Part shown: in pieces, positions 38,503-48,847 of the stretch
How positions within the stretch are numbered: the first letter of the stretch is position 1
Layout of the letters: every line of letters begins with the position of its first letter
Origin: Ulota crispa
Taxonomy: Eukaryota > Streptophyta > Bryopsida > Orthotrichales > Orthotrichaceae
Length of the DNA: 64,000 nt
Direction of reading: 5' to 3'
Assembly: GCA_963920765.1 (NCBI GenBank)
Contig: OY987244.1
Location: 27,446,358 to 27,510,357 of the forward strand
Translations under genes and position numbers: made by a program
The notes under the pieces: model-generated
What the model saw: the letters and a program-made list of their open reading frames with translations, nothing else
The model's database searches: none
What the model was told of the DNA's origin: nothing

Positions 38503-40425
38503 GAACTTTTACTCACCCTTTTCTAAATCTCGCCTTGGGTTGCAAGGTTGTTTATTGTTTTCATTCTAAGCATAGACAGAGCTGAATCAGGGTTGTTGTC
38601 AGAGCTTGCAAGTTGTGCTGCTGCTTGAAAAGTGGGCAGTTTTGTAGCCCAAAATTGCTGTCCTAGAGTTTGCCATTGGGTAGAGTTTTCATGTCTTCGG
38701 AATAGAATTTGCTTGGAGTTTCGGAACCGAAAGCTCGGAGTTTGACGCTCTTTATTGAGCTTGAGTTGTTGCCTTTTTACATTATCGATTGAGATACGTA
38801 ACATACAACGGTTTTGGTGCAATCTGAATCTACCAATTTTTATTTTCGAGTTTTGGTAGCTCAAAAGCTTGGTTGAATTTCATGTAACGCAGTTGATCCT
38901 TTACCACGAATGTTTGTTTTTCACAGACTGCAGAAGAAAATGTTGTCAGTTTATTATCACTTCCGTTCTTGGAAATGTGAGAGGATGCGTAATTAACTAC
39001 ATTTGCTTTATTGCTTTCTGGTGGTCGTGATTTGTAGTGGGTTGAAAGTTGACAGAAACACAATGAGCAAGACTTAAGACGCTTGATGTAAAAGCTAGGC
39101 ATCTGAGTTATTAAGTATCGAATAGTATGGACTCTGAAACAATATAAGGAAGATGCACTGAATCCCGACCTGTCCCCAATTCCGACCCTTAATGTACTCG
39201 GCCTGGACATTTCTGAAATGTATTCCCTGGGAACGTAAGATCGGAATTTGGGACGGGTTGTTAAAGGGTCGGGAATAGCTGCGGTTACCTGAACATATTT
39301 AAGATTTTGCTATTAGATTGTATTGTAGACTCAACTGTAGGTCTTGCCGTTGAGACAGATGTGGCCATGGCCGTGGTTGAGAATGTACATATGGCTTGGG
39401 ACAGACCAAGTCTACAGATCTTGACTTCAAATTGGAACCATCAATTTGGAGTTGATGTTTGGATCTTGACTTGGAAATGAAACCATTGAGTTGCAATTGA
39501 TGTTAAGAGGTGGCTGGTCATTATGATCAATTTTTATCCAAATTTTTATTTAAAAAATTCACAATTTTCACTTGTAATTATTATGAATATAATATTGTGA
39601 TGCAAATGCTATGAAGTTGCAATATCGTATGGACAAAATCAACAAGATATTTAACCAACGTTGGTTAACATCATTAAAAGACTATAGTATACATTGTTAT
39701 AGCGGAGGAGATTTATGGAACTCTTCAATGTAAATATTGTTTTAGATTTGGATGTCTTTAATTCATGCATACAATTCTAAATTGTATTAAGGATACCTTT
39801 TTTATATGGAAAACCTTGATAATAGAGCATTTTGAAACAATCACAATTTCATGATCCAACATTTATTGAAGAAGTCATGCATGAATTTTTGAAAAACAAG
39901 GGAGAGTGGGCAGCCCAAAAAAAATTCAAATTGCATTTTTTTTAAAGTCTAAAATTGGTCCTTTAGACGTATATATAGGGAAAATATAAAAAATATCCCT
40001 CAAATCTTCCAAAATATCAAATATACCCCTATATTATTTGAAAGGGAATTGATACATATACCACTCCTTGACTATTTTACCACACGTCCACACCCTACTA
40101 TATATGGTCAATATTTACAATACTAAAATAGGTGTGGACCATGCAAAAAAATCACTAATTATTTGAAAATACAATTTGACATGGAAGTTGCAACCTTAAT
40201 TTTTTTAGCTTTAGATCTTGCTCATAGTGTCGATCAAAAAACCTAAATTATCTTTATTTTACTTTAATTTTTTTTTTCAAATAATCACTTTGAGCAAGAC
40301 TAAGAGCTGAGAACAAAATCAAAATTGCATCTTCTATGTCAAGTTTTATTTTCAACAAACAATGGTGTTTTTTATGTGGTCTACACCTATATTAATAATA
40401 TAAAAAATCAACTATATATAATAGG
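38503..40425. other. 3' flank of methyltransferase copy 2 and unassigned AT-rich DNA
   Basis: The first few hundred bases are probably the 3' UTR. From about 39970 there is an outer arm (atatccctcaaatc, gggaattgatacatat) that pairs with 40850-40930 (gtatcaattcccttta), enclosing the palindrome at 40426-40826. No gene was recognised. Confidence 0.45.
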
Positions 40426-40826
40426 GACGGACTAGGGAGACACCCCCAATTGCTAGGGAGACACCCCTATAGCCTAACCTATTAAATTTGGGATTATTAT
40501 TATGTTGAAATATGAAATAAAATCAAAACAATATTTTAGCACACATTTGCATGTGCAAGCATTGCAAATATACAACAAGTAAGTCTCATTTGTGACATGG
40601 TCAAGAGTTAAACTTACAAACAAAAGGAATGACTAGTTTTAATGCTTGACTATATCACAAATGAGACATATTTGTTATATGTTTGCAATGCTTGCAAATG
40701 CAAATGTGCACTAAAACATTGTTTTAATTTTATTTCATTTATCATTGTAATAATAATTTCAGATCTAATAGGTTGGGCTATAGGAGGTGTCTCCCTAGCA
40801 AGTGGGGGGTGTCTCCCTAGTCCGTC
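40426..40826. mobile_element. Foldback MITE nested inside a larger palindrome
   Basis: Perfect terminal inverted repeats begin GACGGACTAGGGAGACACC and end with the complement. TATAATAG occurs just outside both ends (about 40417-40424 and, after a 3-bp offset, 40830-40837), consistent with an 8-10 bp target duplication. The arms share gcaagcattgcaaat and gtctcatttgtga. Confidence 0.65.
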
Positions 40827-40939
40827 TTCTATAATAGGGTGTGGTAGAATAATCAAGAAGAGGTGGAATATGTATCAATTCCCTTTATATACATATAAGG
40901 AAATCTTTGCAATTCTTAAGCTTGCCTTGTATCTGGTAT

Positions 40940-41819
40940 GAATTTTCTTAATTATTTTCTTAAAAAACTCACAAAAAGTATCAAATCTCCATGAAATACA
41001 AAAAAGAATCCGTCTCACAAAAAAGCAATTGGTGTTATCTCCTGAAAAAACAAAATCATTTTATCAAAGATCAACTGCAATATGGCCCGTACAATTTGAA
41101 GATTCTAGAAGTATCTTCATGATCATGGGCTTGACATTTAGGGCATTGTTTTTTGTTTTTTTACAAATTTTTGCCTAAATCTTACCTCAAAATGATAGAC
41201 AACCATTGCATTAAAAAAATTGGGTGAAAAGCTAGATGAAATTGCCACCTCCCTCCTTACGTAAATACCTAGTTTGCTAGATTTTGGATGAATGTAGCTT
41301 ATGTTACTAAACATTTTGGATGAACGTGCACATATTGTATATTTATTCCAATTTTAGCTAACCCTTACCTGCGTGCGTTCTGGGGTGCAAGTCGCTGTAC
41401 GTGACAAAAACAAAACAAAAAAAAACGCTGGTTTAGGGGTTGATAGTACACAAAAGAGTCAAACCTCTCAAATGATTTCCAGCAAAAATTGAGAGAAATC
41501 TCGTCAATGCCACCAGCAGACCAGGTCCAACGGAATGGCAGTCATGGGCCCATGGTTATATTTGTTTACCATATTTGCATTAATACTACCTTCACTCGTT
41601 TTCAGTTTTCACTCGCTTACCCATGCAAGAATTTTTTTTTAAATGACAAAAACAAATGTAAAACGAAGCGGGACCAATGAACCAATTGTCGGCAACATAT
41701 TTCACAAATTATTCCCCGGGAAATTATTACTGGCACGAGTGTACAGATTTTTACCGACTCCAACTGGAATGATCCTGTTGACGAAACGCAGCACAATCTT
41801 CTCCGAGGAAGGAAACCCA
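40940..41819. other. No gene recognised
   Basis: AT-rich, with a tttaggggttga motif near 41430 recalling the ends of the TTAA-flanked elements, but without a matching left end. Only short ORFs. Confidence 0.45.
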
Positions 41820-41821
41820 TA

Positions 41822-42050
41822 AGGTAGTGTGTTCTAATTGCGTTCATGCTTTAATTGCGTTCGGCTCTAGGAATGAGAGACATTTTAGATTAAAAATCTA
41901 TGAGTGTCATTAATGAGTTAAGTGGGACTAGCTATAAAAGCTAGTCCCATCTAACTCATTAATGACACTCATAGACTTTTAATCTAAAATGTCTCTTGTT
42001 CCTAAAGCCGAACGCAATTAGAGCATGAACGCAATTAGAACACACTACCT
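41822..42050. mobile_element. Mariner/Stowaway-like palindromic MITE, AGGTAGTGTG family, copy 1
   Basis: A 229-bp near-perfect palindrome with ends AGGTAGTGTGTTCTAATTGC and its complement, flanked by TA at 41820-41821 and 42051-42052. The arms also share gagacattttagatt and aatgagttaagtgggacta-like blocks. A relative lies at 58512-58769. Confidence 0.88.
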
Positions 42051-42059
42051 TACAATGTG

Positions 42060-43715
42060 TTGGAAAAATCGGCTATTAACCGCTGAAATTGGAAAAAAAA
42101 GTTGATTGTATTTTGAAATTGTTAACAAAAAAATTGGTTACATTTGATTGAAAAAATCTAAATATAATATATTAAAATGTAAGTTTAGAAAATATCCAAC
42201 ACAATGTGGCAAAAAAACCGGTTGGATACAAAAAAAAAATGTTGAATTTTAGTTGGTGAAATCAAGAAAATTCCAAACATTGAACTCATAGTTCCAATTC
42301 ATCACTTCAAGTGCCAGATCACACCAAAACAAAACAACATTTTGTACAAAAGACGTGACTGCATTTACTTCTTTAAGTAAAAGTAAGTTTTTGAATTTTT
42401 ACACTTAACTTTCTAATATGTTTCAAACTAGTGGATTTTTTATTTTCACAAATCATTGTCTCCAACCTCTTGTTCTTGAATGATGAAGAGGTACTAATCT
42501 CTAATAGAACAACGCATGAAACCTTGAGCAAAGTGGATGTCTTCCAATTTTCCAAAAATGCAATTTACTTCTTCATCCAATCCAAACCGGCTATTTTGGC
42601 TTGCAAGGCCGTGGCATTAGCTTTCAAAATTTCATTACATTGCGTTCATTGTATGGGATGGAATTTGTTTCTCCAAATCTTGTACAAGTGTTTGAGGTGT
42701 ACTTTGTAATTGTGTTATTGATTCCTCATGGTTGTTATAGTTTGCAATCTATTTCCAGCCAAAAGGACCATTTCTCTAGTACCTCTTGGCACTCTTTAGG
42801 GTCTTTGGAGTTAATGTATAAAGTTGCCCATTGCCTAACAAGTTCATCCAAAATAGAATCCCAAATTAACAAGGTGAATAGGATGGGAAATTGTTGAATA
42901 TAGCAATTGTAATAAAGTAATGACACATTTTGGTTTCATAGAAAAATGATGACAATATCTAACTCATGGATAAAAATAATCAAAAAGATTGTTATGATAT
43001 ATTTAATTACTATATGCACCCAAATAAGGATAAAAACAAAACCTACATCCATTAGCATATTGATGAGCATCACTTTATTTAGAACCAAACTTGTTTCCAT
43101 TATTATCTTGGAACGTTAGTTTTAGAAATGTATCTTCAAGCAAGAGTGAATTTAGTTTTGCATTTAATCAAATGTTCATTGTTGTTAAGCAACAACACTT
43201 GAAAGTCTTTGCAACAATATTAGAAAGTCTACCATATGCATTAGTATTGGAATGTCTCTACAACCACAGAAATAAAAACAATCAATGGTGATAATGATAA
43301 TATAATAGGAGGAATATAAACAATCTCTAGATAAATAGAAGATAATAGGAGCCACTAGTAAGATTCTAAGGTTCTTATCCAATCCTTAGTGGAAATTTTA
43401 ATGAAATAACATGTTCAATAATGTCTTGAGTTTCATCAGAATTGGTCTTGAATTCATCCCATATTATCATTAATAATATGTTTTTTTCAAGATGTTATCA
43501 ATTCCAATACACATAAAATTTAATTCCTTAATTTAATATCCTAAGAAATTGCACAAAAGAAAAGTTACAAGTTCAGTGTTAATCCTTGTAGTGTTTAACT
43601 TAAAGTTACAAGTCACATATACATCATAAATGAAAAAGTTTACAAGCACAAAAACAAAAATACATCAACTTTCTATAATTTTAAAATATTTTGGTTATAT
43701 GATGAATATTCCATG

Positions 43716-43716
<1 letters not shown>
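42060..43716. other. No gene recognised
   Basis: AT-rich DNA. ORFs reach only about 98 codons, overlap on both strands and lack recognisable motifs. Confidence 0.5.
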
Positions 43717-43769
<53 letters not shown>

Positions 43770-43802
43770 ATATATATACATACATACATACATATATATA
43801 AA
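43717..43802 (+). repeat. (TA)n microsatellite with TACA/TGTA interruptions
   Basis: About 85 bp of alternating TA, interrupted by tgtatgta and a catacatacata block. The ORF across it is an artefact. Confidence 0.95.
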
Positions 43803-44107
43803 AGGATCCTATTATTTTATGTTTATCAATAGATAGTTCTCCACATCTTTGACAACAGAAATCCTAGTCCAAGACGTGATCTCAACTTTGTACGTTGGAT
43901 TGTAAAGGGCAAAATAACTATTTACAAAATTACCATGAATGATTTACAAGAAACATTTTTCATGAGAATTGATTCCCAAGTTGGATTTGTGTTTTTGTTA
44001 AACATAAATCATTCAACAAAGTCTTACTTTACTAGCACAAATATGTCCAAGGATTGTTGCCACATAGATATATATATATATCTATGTAAATTGAGACTTG
44101 ACACTTA

Positions 44108-44469
44108 GGGGCGGTTCACACTATGTCTCACATCCCAAGTCCAGTTAAAATTTGAGAACTTGATTGGAGTAGAGCCAAAAGTTGAGACTTGACGCCTCAC
44201 AATATGTCCCAAGTCCCATGCCCCAATTGCTTATGTGGCAGCACTTTTTGGAAGTGTTGGTGCCAAAGAAGGTGGGACTTCACTCAAGGTTTGGGCCAAC
44301 CATTTTCTTAAACCCAACTTTCAGCCCAAGTCCCACCAATATTTTTGCATATAATATTCAAAACTTTCCTTAGACTTGCTTTTTGCTTTTAATAATCCCA
44401 CTAAGTTGGGATTTTGCATTGCAATGGGACTTACAAAGATAAGACATGGGGCGTAGTGTGAACCGCCCC
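44108..44469. mobile_element. PIF/Harbinger-type MITE flanked by TTA
   Basis: A 362-bp element with inverted ends GGGGCGGTTCACACTA and TAGTGTGAACCGCCCC, between TTA at 44105-44107 and TTA at 44470-44472. The interior arms share ccaagtcc and gtgggactt blocks. Confidence 0.88.
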
Positions 44470-44472
44470 TTA

Positions 44473-45618
44473 CGACATAGTTTCAAACCTTGACTTGTGG
44501 CCACGTCAACTATATAGATAGAAGAGAGAGAGGGCAAGATTTGCTTGCCAAGGTGAATTGACCCCTCGTTGCCCCTAGCCTAGATGAATGGACCTTGGTG
44601 CTTTGTCTATAGCAAATTCATGTTTTTGGGTCAAGGTGGAAACACTCCGCAATTTTACAAATAAGGGTACAAGTAATAATTTGCTCCCTATCATTAGAGG
44701 AAAAATGAGCTCAAGAGAAGGCCCCTATGGGAAATGCTTGGAGGGGTCAAAAGCATTTAAATGTAATGTCCTTTTTCAAATAAAAAGAGAATAATCCCCT
44801 ATACCTGCTTACAAGTACTTCATGAGAATAATTTATTTTTTCAGTATCATATGCTTTTTGTTTAATGAATGTCCTTGTTTGATTGGGAATTCTAGTCCTA
44901 GTTTATTCTTATGTCCCACTAAAGGTCCTTGCATTTGTCGTTGTCATGTTGTAATATTATTTTCCATCATCAATCCTTTTGTTATGTACCATGGTACACT
45001 TGAGTAGTTCACACAAGGTAGAGACACTTGTGTAGATACCTTACTTATGCTTCTCCTACGTAAATAAATAGGGTGGTTTGTCAAGGCATAGGGCCTTCTC
45101 TTGAGCTCATTTTTCCTCTAATGTTTGGCATTGTTCAATTGTATCATTATCCATGATTATAAACAAAATCAAATCTTTGAATCCAAATGTGAATTCAAAA
45201 TTCCTGAATTCAATCTCTTGACAATAAGTTTTGAATCTCTCACAGTTTTTGAGATATAAAGTAATAGAACTTTTTTACCCTGACCCACTTACTCATAAAG
45301 CAGTTGAATGAGCTCCCAGCCCAATTCGTCCAAGCTAGGGGGCAATGAGGGGGTCAGTTCACCCTGTTTTTGCCCCACGAAGCACTGAGATACTAAGCCC
45401 CAATTTTTAACCACTCATTCAATCAGATTTTGAGGGCTTGGTATATTGCTCAAACGTATTTGTGGGCTAGGGGTGGAAAAGTGCAGATTCATTTACGTAC
45501 ATGGAGTCAAGTAAAAACAATAAAAACCTGCTCTTCTTTTGGAGTTGGTTAACTTCCCTCAGGGTCTCTCAATCGGAACATGAATTTGGAAGTCCCAAAC
45601 TCAATTTTATAGACTATA
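44473..45618. other. No gene recognised
   Basis: AT-rich sequence. The block gagctcaagagaaggcccct near 44708 reappears reversed near 45095 (gggccttctcttgagctcat), suggesting a further degraded inverted-repeat element between them. Confidence 0.45.
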
Positions 45619-45914
45619 TACTGTGTTTAGGTTGCCTTGACAATTAGGTTGCCTTACCTTGGAAAGTAACCTCATGACTTATTGCATATCCACTTGGAGG
45701 CACATGCAACTATCTAGATATTTAAATTTCACATGATTTATGACATGAATATAGCTAGTTTGTTTTTCCACAACCTTGTTGTTGTCAACTGAACCCTTTG
45801 AAGATTGTTTATTGCTGTAATTATTGACGGAAATTACTGTAGCGTTAGTAAGTATTTATATAGTGTAAAATGTAGAGAAATTAGTGCGGGGCAATCTAAA
45901 CGCAATATTCAGTG
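45619..45914. mobile_element. MITE family with CACTAAAT-type ends, copy 4
   Basis: Shares gtttaggttgcc, ttaccttggaaagtaacctc, ataattattgacg and aacgcaatattcagtg with the copies at 23221, 29650 and 35660. The left terminus is eroded. Confidence 0.65.
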
Positions 45915-46016
45915 CAATGGTAAATTTTTGAAACCCAATGTTTTCAACCAGCTGGAAGAGCGCTTTTCCACCAACATTTACGTTTGAGCAGTGTACCAAG
46001 CGGACTTTGAAAGGAT

Positions 46017-46229
46017 TTATAGAAACTCTTGGGTCATAGTGGGAGCCACCCGAATGTACGAACCTTCAGATTTTCTTTCAGGGGTAGACTCTGTAACATC
46101 GGTAACACCGCCTCCTTGGTACACTATGACATCTCCTTCCAGCGACAGACTATAATATGGACACATATCCAGCAATCGGTAACAAGAACCAGACTTCAGG
46201 AGCCAGTACGTAGTTTTGAGGTTGTGCAC
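46017..46229 (-). pseudogene. Possible protein-coding fragment of unknown family
   Basis: A 70-codon open frame with protein-like composition (for example YWLLKSGSCYRLLDMCPYY and VIVYQGGGVTDVTES) ending at TAA. It has no ATG at its start. I do not recognise the family. It may be a terminal exon, a gene relic or chance. No neighbouring exon was found. Confidence 0.25.
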
Positions 46230-46597
46230 ATTGTTGGAGTTGTTTGCAAATAATCTAGTTATCGATGCTTGCCTACTTCACTCTGAAGCTCTAGTTCTTT
46301 TTTCTTCTTTTTTTTTTGCTTCTTTGGTCGGGTGGCTCCAAGAATCAAACGGCGACTAGTTACCACTGTTCTGGTAAAACTTTGTAGTAAGCGTTTAGTT
46401 GTTTTAGTAGTTGCAATATAATCTCTGGCAATCTTCAACAAAACTCCAACTGGTAAAGCCGGGATATTACTATTAAGCTTACATCCTCTGAGTTTCAAAT
46501 GAGACTTGTAACTAGAAAGAAAGTAAATGTCGAAACCTGCTTAACCCCGTAAAAGGGGGGTGGCGGATCTGGAGTCTCGCTGAGAAAGAAGCAGAAG

Positions 46598-48475
46598 ATG
46601 GAGACCATGGAAGCGCTTTGTAGCATCGCGCATGCCGCCAGCGAAGACGAAGTGCGAGATTGCTTGCAGCGGTTGTTGCCATCCACGGCGCTTAGTACCG
46701 GAAGGGTCGGGATCGTCGCTTGCCAGCGCGCCATCCAGTCCAATCCAGAAGTGGGCGTTTGCAGAGCACTTCTGGAGCGACCTGAGATTCAACGGAACGT
46801 CAACCAAGTCGTGCCTGCCAGTTGCTCCGGGGGCGCTCCCACGACGTTGCTGCAGGCTGCTGTGCTGCGCGGGGCGGACTTCGTGAGACTATTACTAGCG
46901 CTTCCCGAGGTCGACCTCAACTTGGTTTGCTCAGACGGTTCCACGCCGCTGCACCTGGCGTGTTCGTTATCTCGTGATCAAGTTCTCCACTTGCTCTTGA
47001 ACGATCGACGCATGAATCTGGCCGCAACAACGCTAGACCATCGAACTGCACTACATTGCGCTTGCGCCGCGAGCTGGGTTGGTCCGGACACGAAACTGAG
47101 AGTGGTGCGCATGCTGCTGAAAGCTGCAGCAACGAACACGCTGCAGTTTCTGAACGCGAGGGACAGCCGAGGCAGGACCGCCTTGCACTACGCCGCCGAG
47201 AATAACCACGCGCCCGTCTTGGCGGAACTCCTTGACGTCGACGTGCGAGCTTCTGATAACTCCGCCGTAGTGCTTGCGCAAGACAGCCGGGGCCGCATGG
47301 CCGTCCACTTGGCCGCGAAGAAAGGCTACCGGGAGGTCGTCCGCTTGCTCATCTGCCGCGCACCGAGCACACTCCACAGCCGAGACGACGAAGCGCTTAC
47401 GCCGCTGCAGCACGCAGTCCGGAGCGGGCATCTCCTCATCTTGCAAGACTGGGTTCCCCATTGCATCTCCCCTTTGCAGCCTATGTTGAAAACCTTCGTG
47501 GAGCTTCTCGAACTAACCACTCACTACGAAATCGCGGTGTTCCTACTGAAGGAACTGGGCCAACAGCTGCAAGCATCACTCATACGCTGGGCAACCGAGT
47601 CACACTCCGGAGACGGACCAACGTTGATACCTCACATTCTGAAATGGCAACCACATCTGGCCAACGAAATCCTCGACCAGGAACGAAACCAGACCCCGCT
47701 TCACGTCGCGACGATCTCGGGTCGACTGGATGTAGTCCAAGCTCTATGCACAGAACAGGGATGGTCACTACTAACAAACAGGAAGGATAAATACAACAAG
47801 ACGGCTTTGGATTACGCGCACGACCTCAACTACGAACACCTTTCGGAACACCTCGCCCAACGGGCTGACACCAAGGAATACATCACCAAGCTGCAACGAG
47901 AGCGAGACGCGTATGTCGCGGGCGCCAACGCCATCCTCATCGTCGCTGTGTTGATAGCAGGCGCCTCCTTCGTGAGCTGCGTCTAGCCAGATGCATCAAC
48001 ATCACCACCACCCATTCAATCTGCACCGACGAGCCCTCTCCATCTCATGATTCAAACGACCTTTTTGACCTCCATGGCTGCAACAACCCTCGGCGCTTGC
48101 GCTTCTCTCCCATTTTCCTTCGGGTTGTACACCGGCAGTTTCATGCCTACAAGTCGGTGCCATAGTGATTACATTGGACACAAGGTGGGCCGCGTGCGCG
48201 TGCTGGAGGCGTTGGCCAGCTACTTCTTGTTGTCGTCGCTGGCGTCCATGGTGTACAGCTTCTTGTGTGCGAGCGAGCTCGGAGAATCTGCTGGTGTGTG
48301 GAGCTTGCGCGCTTGCAAGATGTTCACTGTCACCCTCGCAAGTTTCACGTTGCTGGTGCTTGCGGCGTACTTGGGTAGGGCGCAGTACTGCAAATCCAAG
48401 CAGCTCGAGTGGCGCGACCGAATGTCACGCCGAGTATCTTTCGTGACACAGGAAGCCCTAGCGGTTGTCAGGTAA
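46598..48475 (+). pseudogene. Ankyrin-repeat / PGG-type membrane protein gene interrupted by an in-frame TAG
   Basis: One frame of 626 codons runs from the ATG at 46598 to TAA at 48475, broken once by TAG at 47984-47986. The upstream part (462 aa) has several ankyrin repeats (for example DGSTPLHLACSLSRDQVLHLL, SRGRTALHYAAENNHAPVLAELL, NQTPLHVATISGRLDVVQAL) and ends in a hydrophobic ANAILIVAVLIAGASFVS segment typical of the first helix of the plant PGG domain. The part after the stop contains three more hydrophobic helices (about 48068-48130, 48213-48285, 48330-48378), completing the usual four. The stop therefore falls between helix 1 and helix 2. The last codons form a strong donor (CAG|GTAAGA at 48471/48472), so a further exon is possible. 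It could be a recent pseudogene, a truncated one-helix protein, a read-through gene or a sequencing error. Confidence 0.75.
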
Positions 48476-48847
48476 GACTCTTCAGCGAGACGCTAGCTTT
48501 CCATAAGTTGATCCACCCCTAATTGTCATCAAGGAGGTTGTGCTCAGTCATCGAAGTACAAATTACAAATAAAGACGAACTCGTTATATACATTGCTGGA
48601 AATTTTACAACAATCTGCCAGCCTGAGGATGATTGTCCAAGGTACACAAAGAAGTCCCAAGCAACCTCTGAGAGTTGAAAGCTCTAAAACAAAACTGTGG
48701 TGCTGCTGCTCCAAATGGAGACCCTCGCAGAACAGGTGTCGATCTCTACAAGAAATACAAATGAAACAGGGACTCGTTGAGACACAACACTGTGGGTGCT
48801 AATTCTAGTTCTTTGTTTGACATTCACTAAGTTAGAGGTGAAGAAGT

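Noticed and set aside
48593..48802. Small ORF after the ankyrin gene as its last exon
   Set aside because: The upstream donor is strong, but no acceptor yields a convincing continuation beyond about ten codons; left open rather than annotated.
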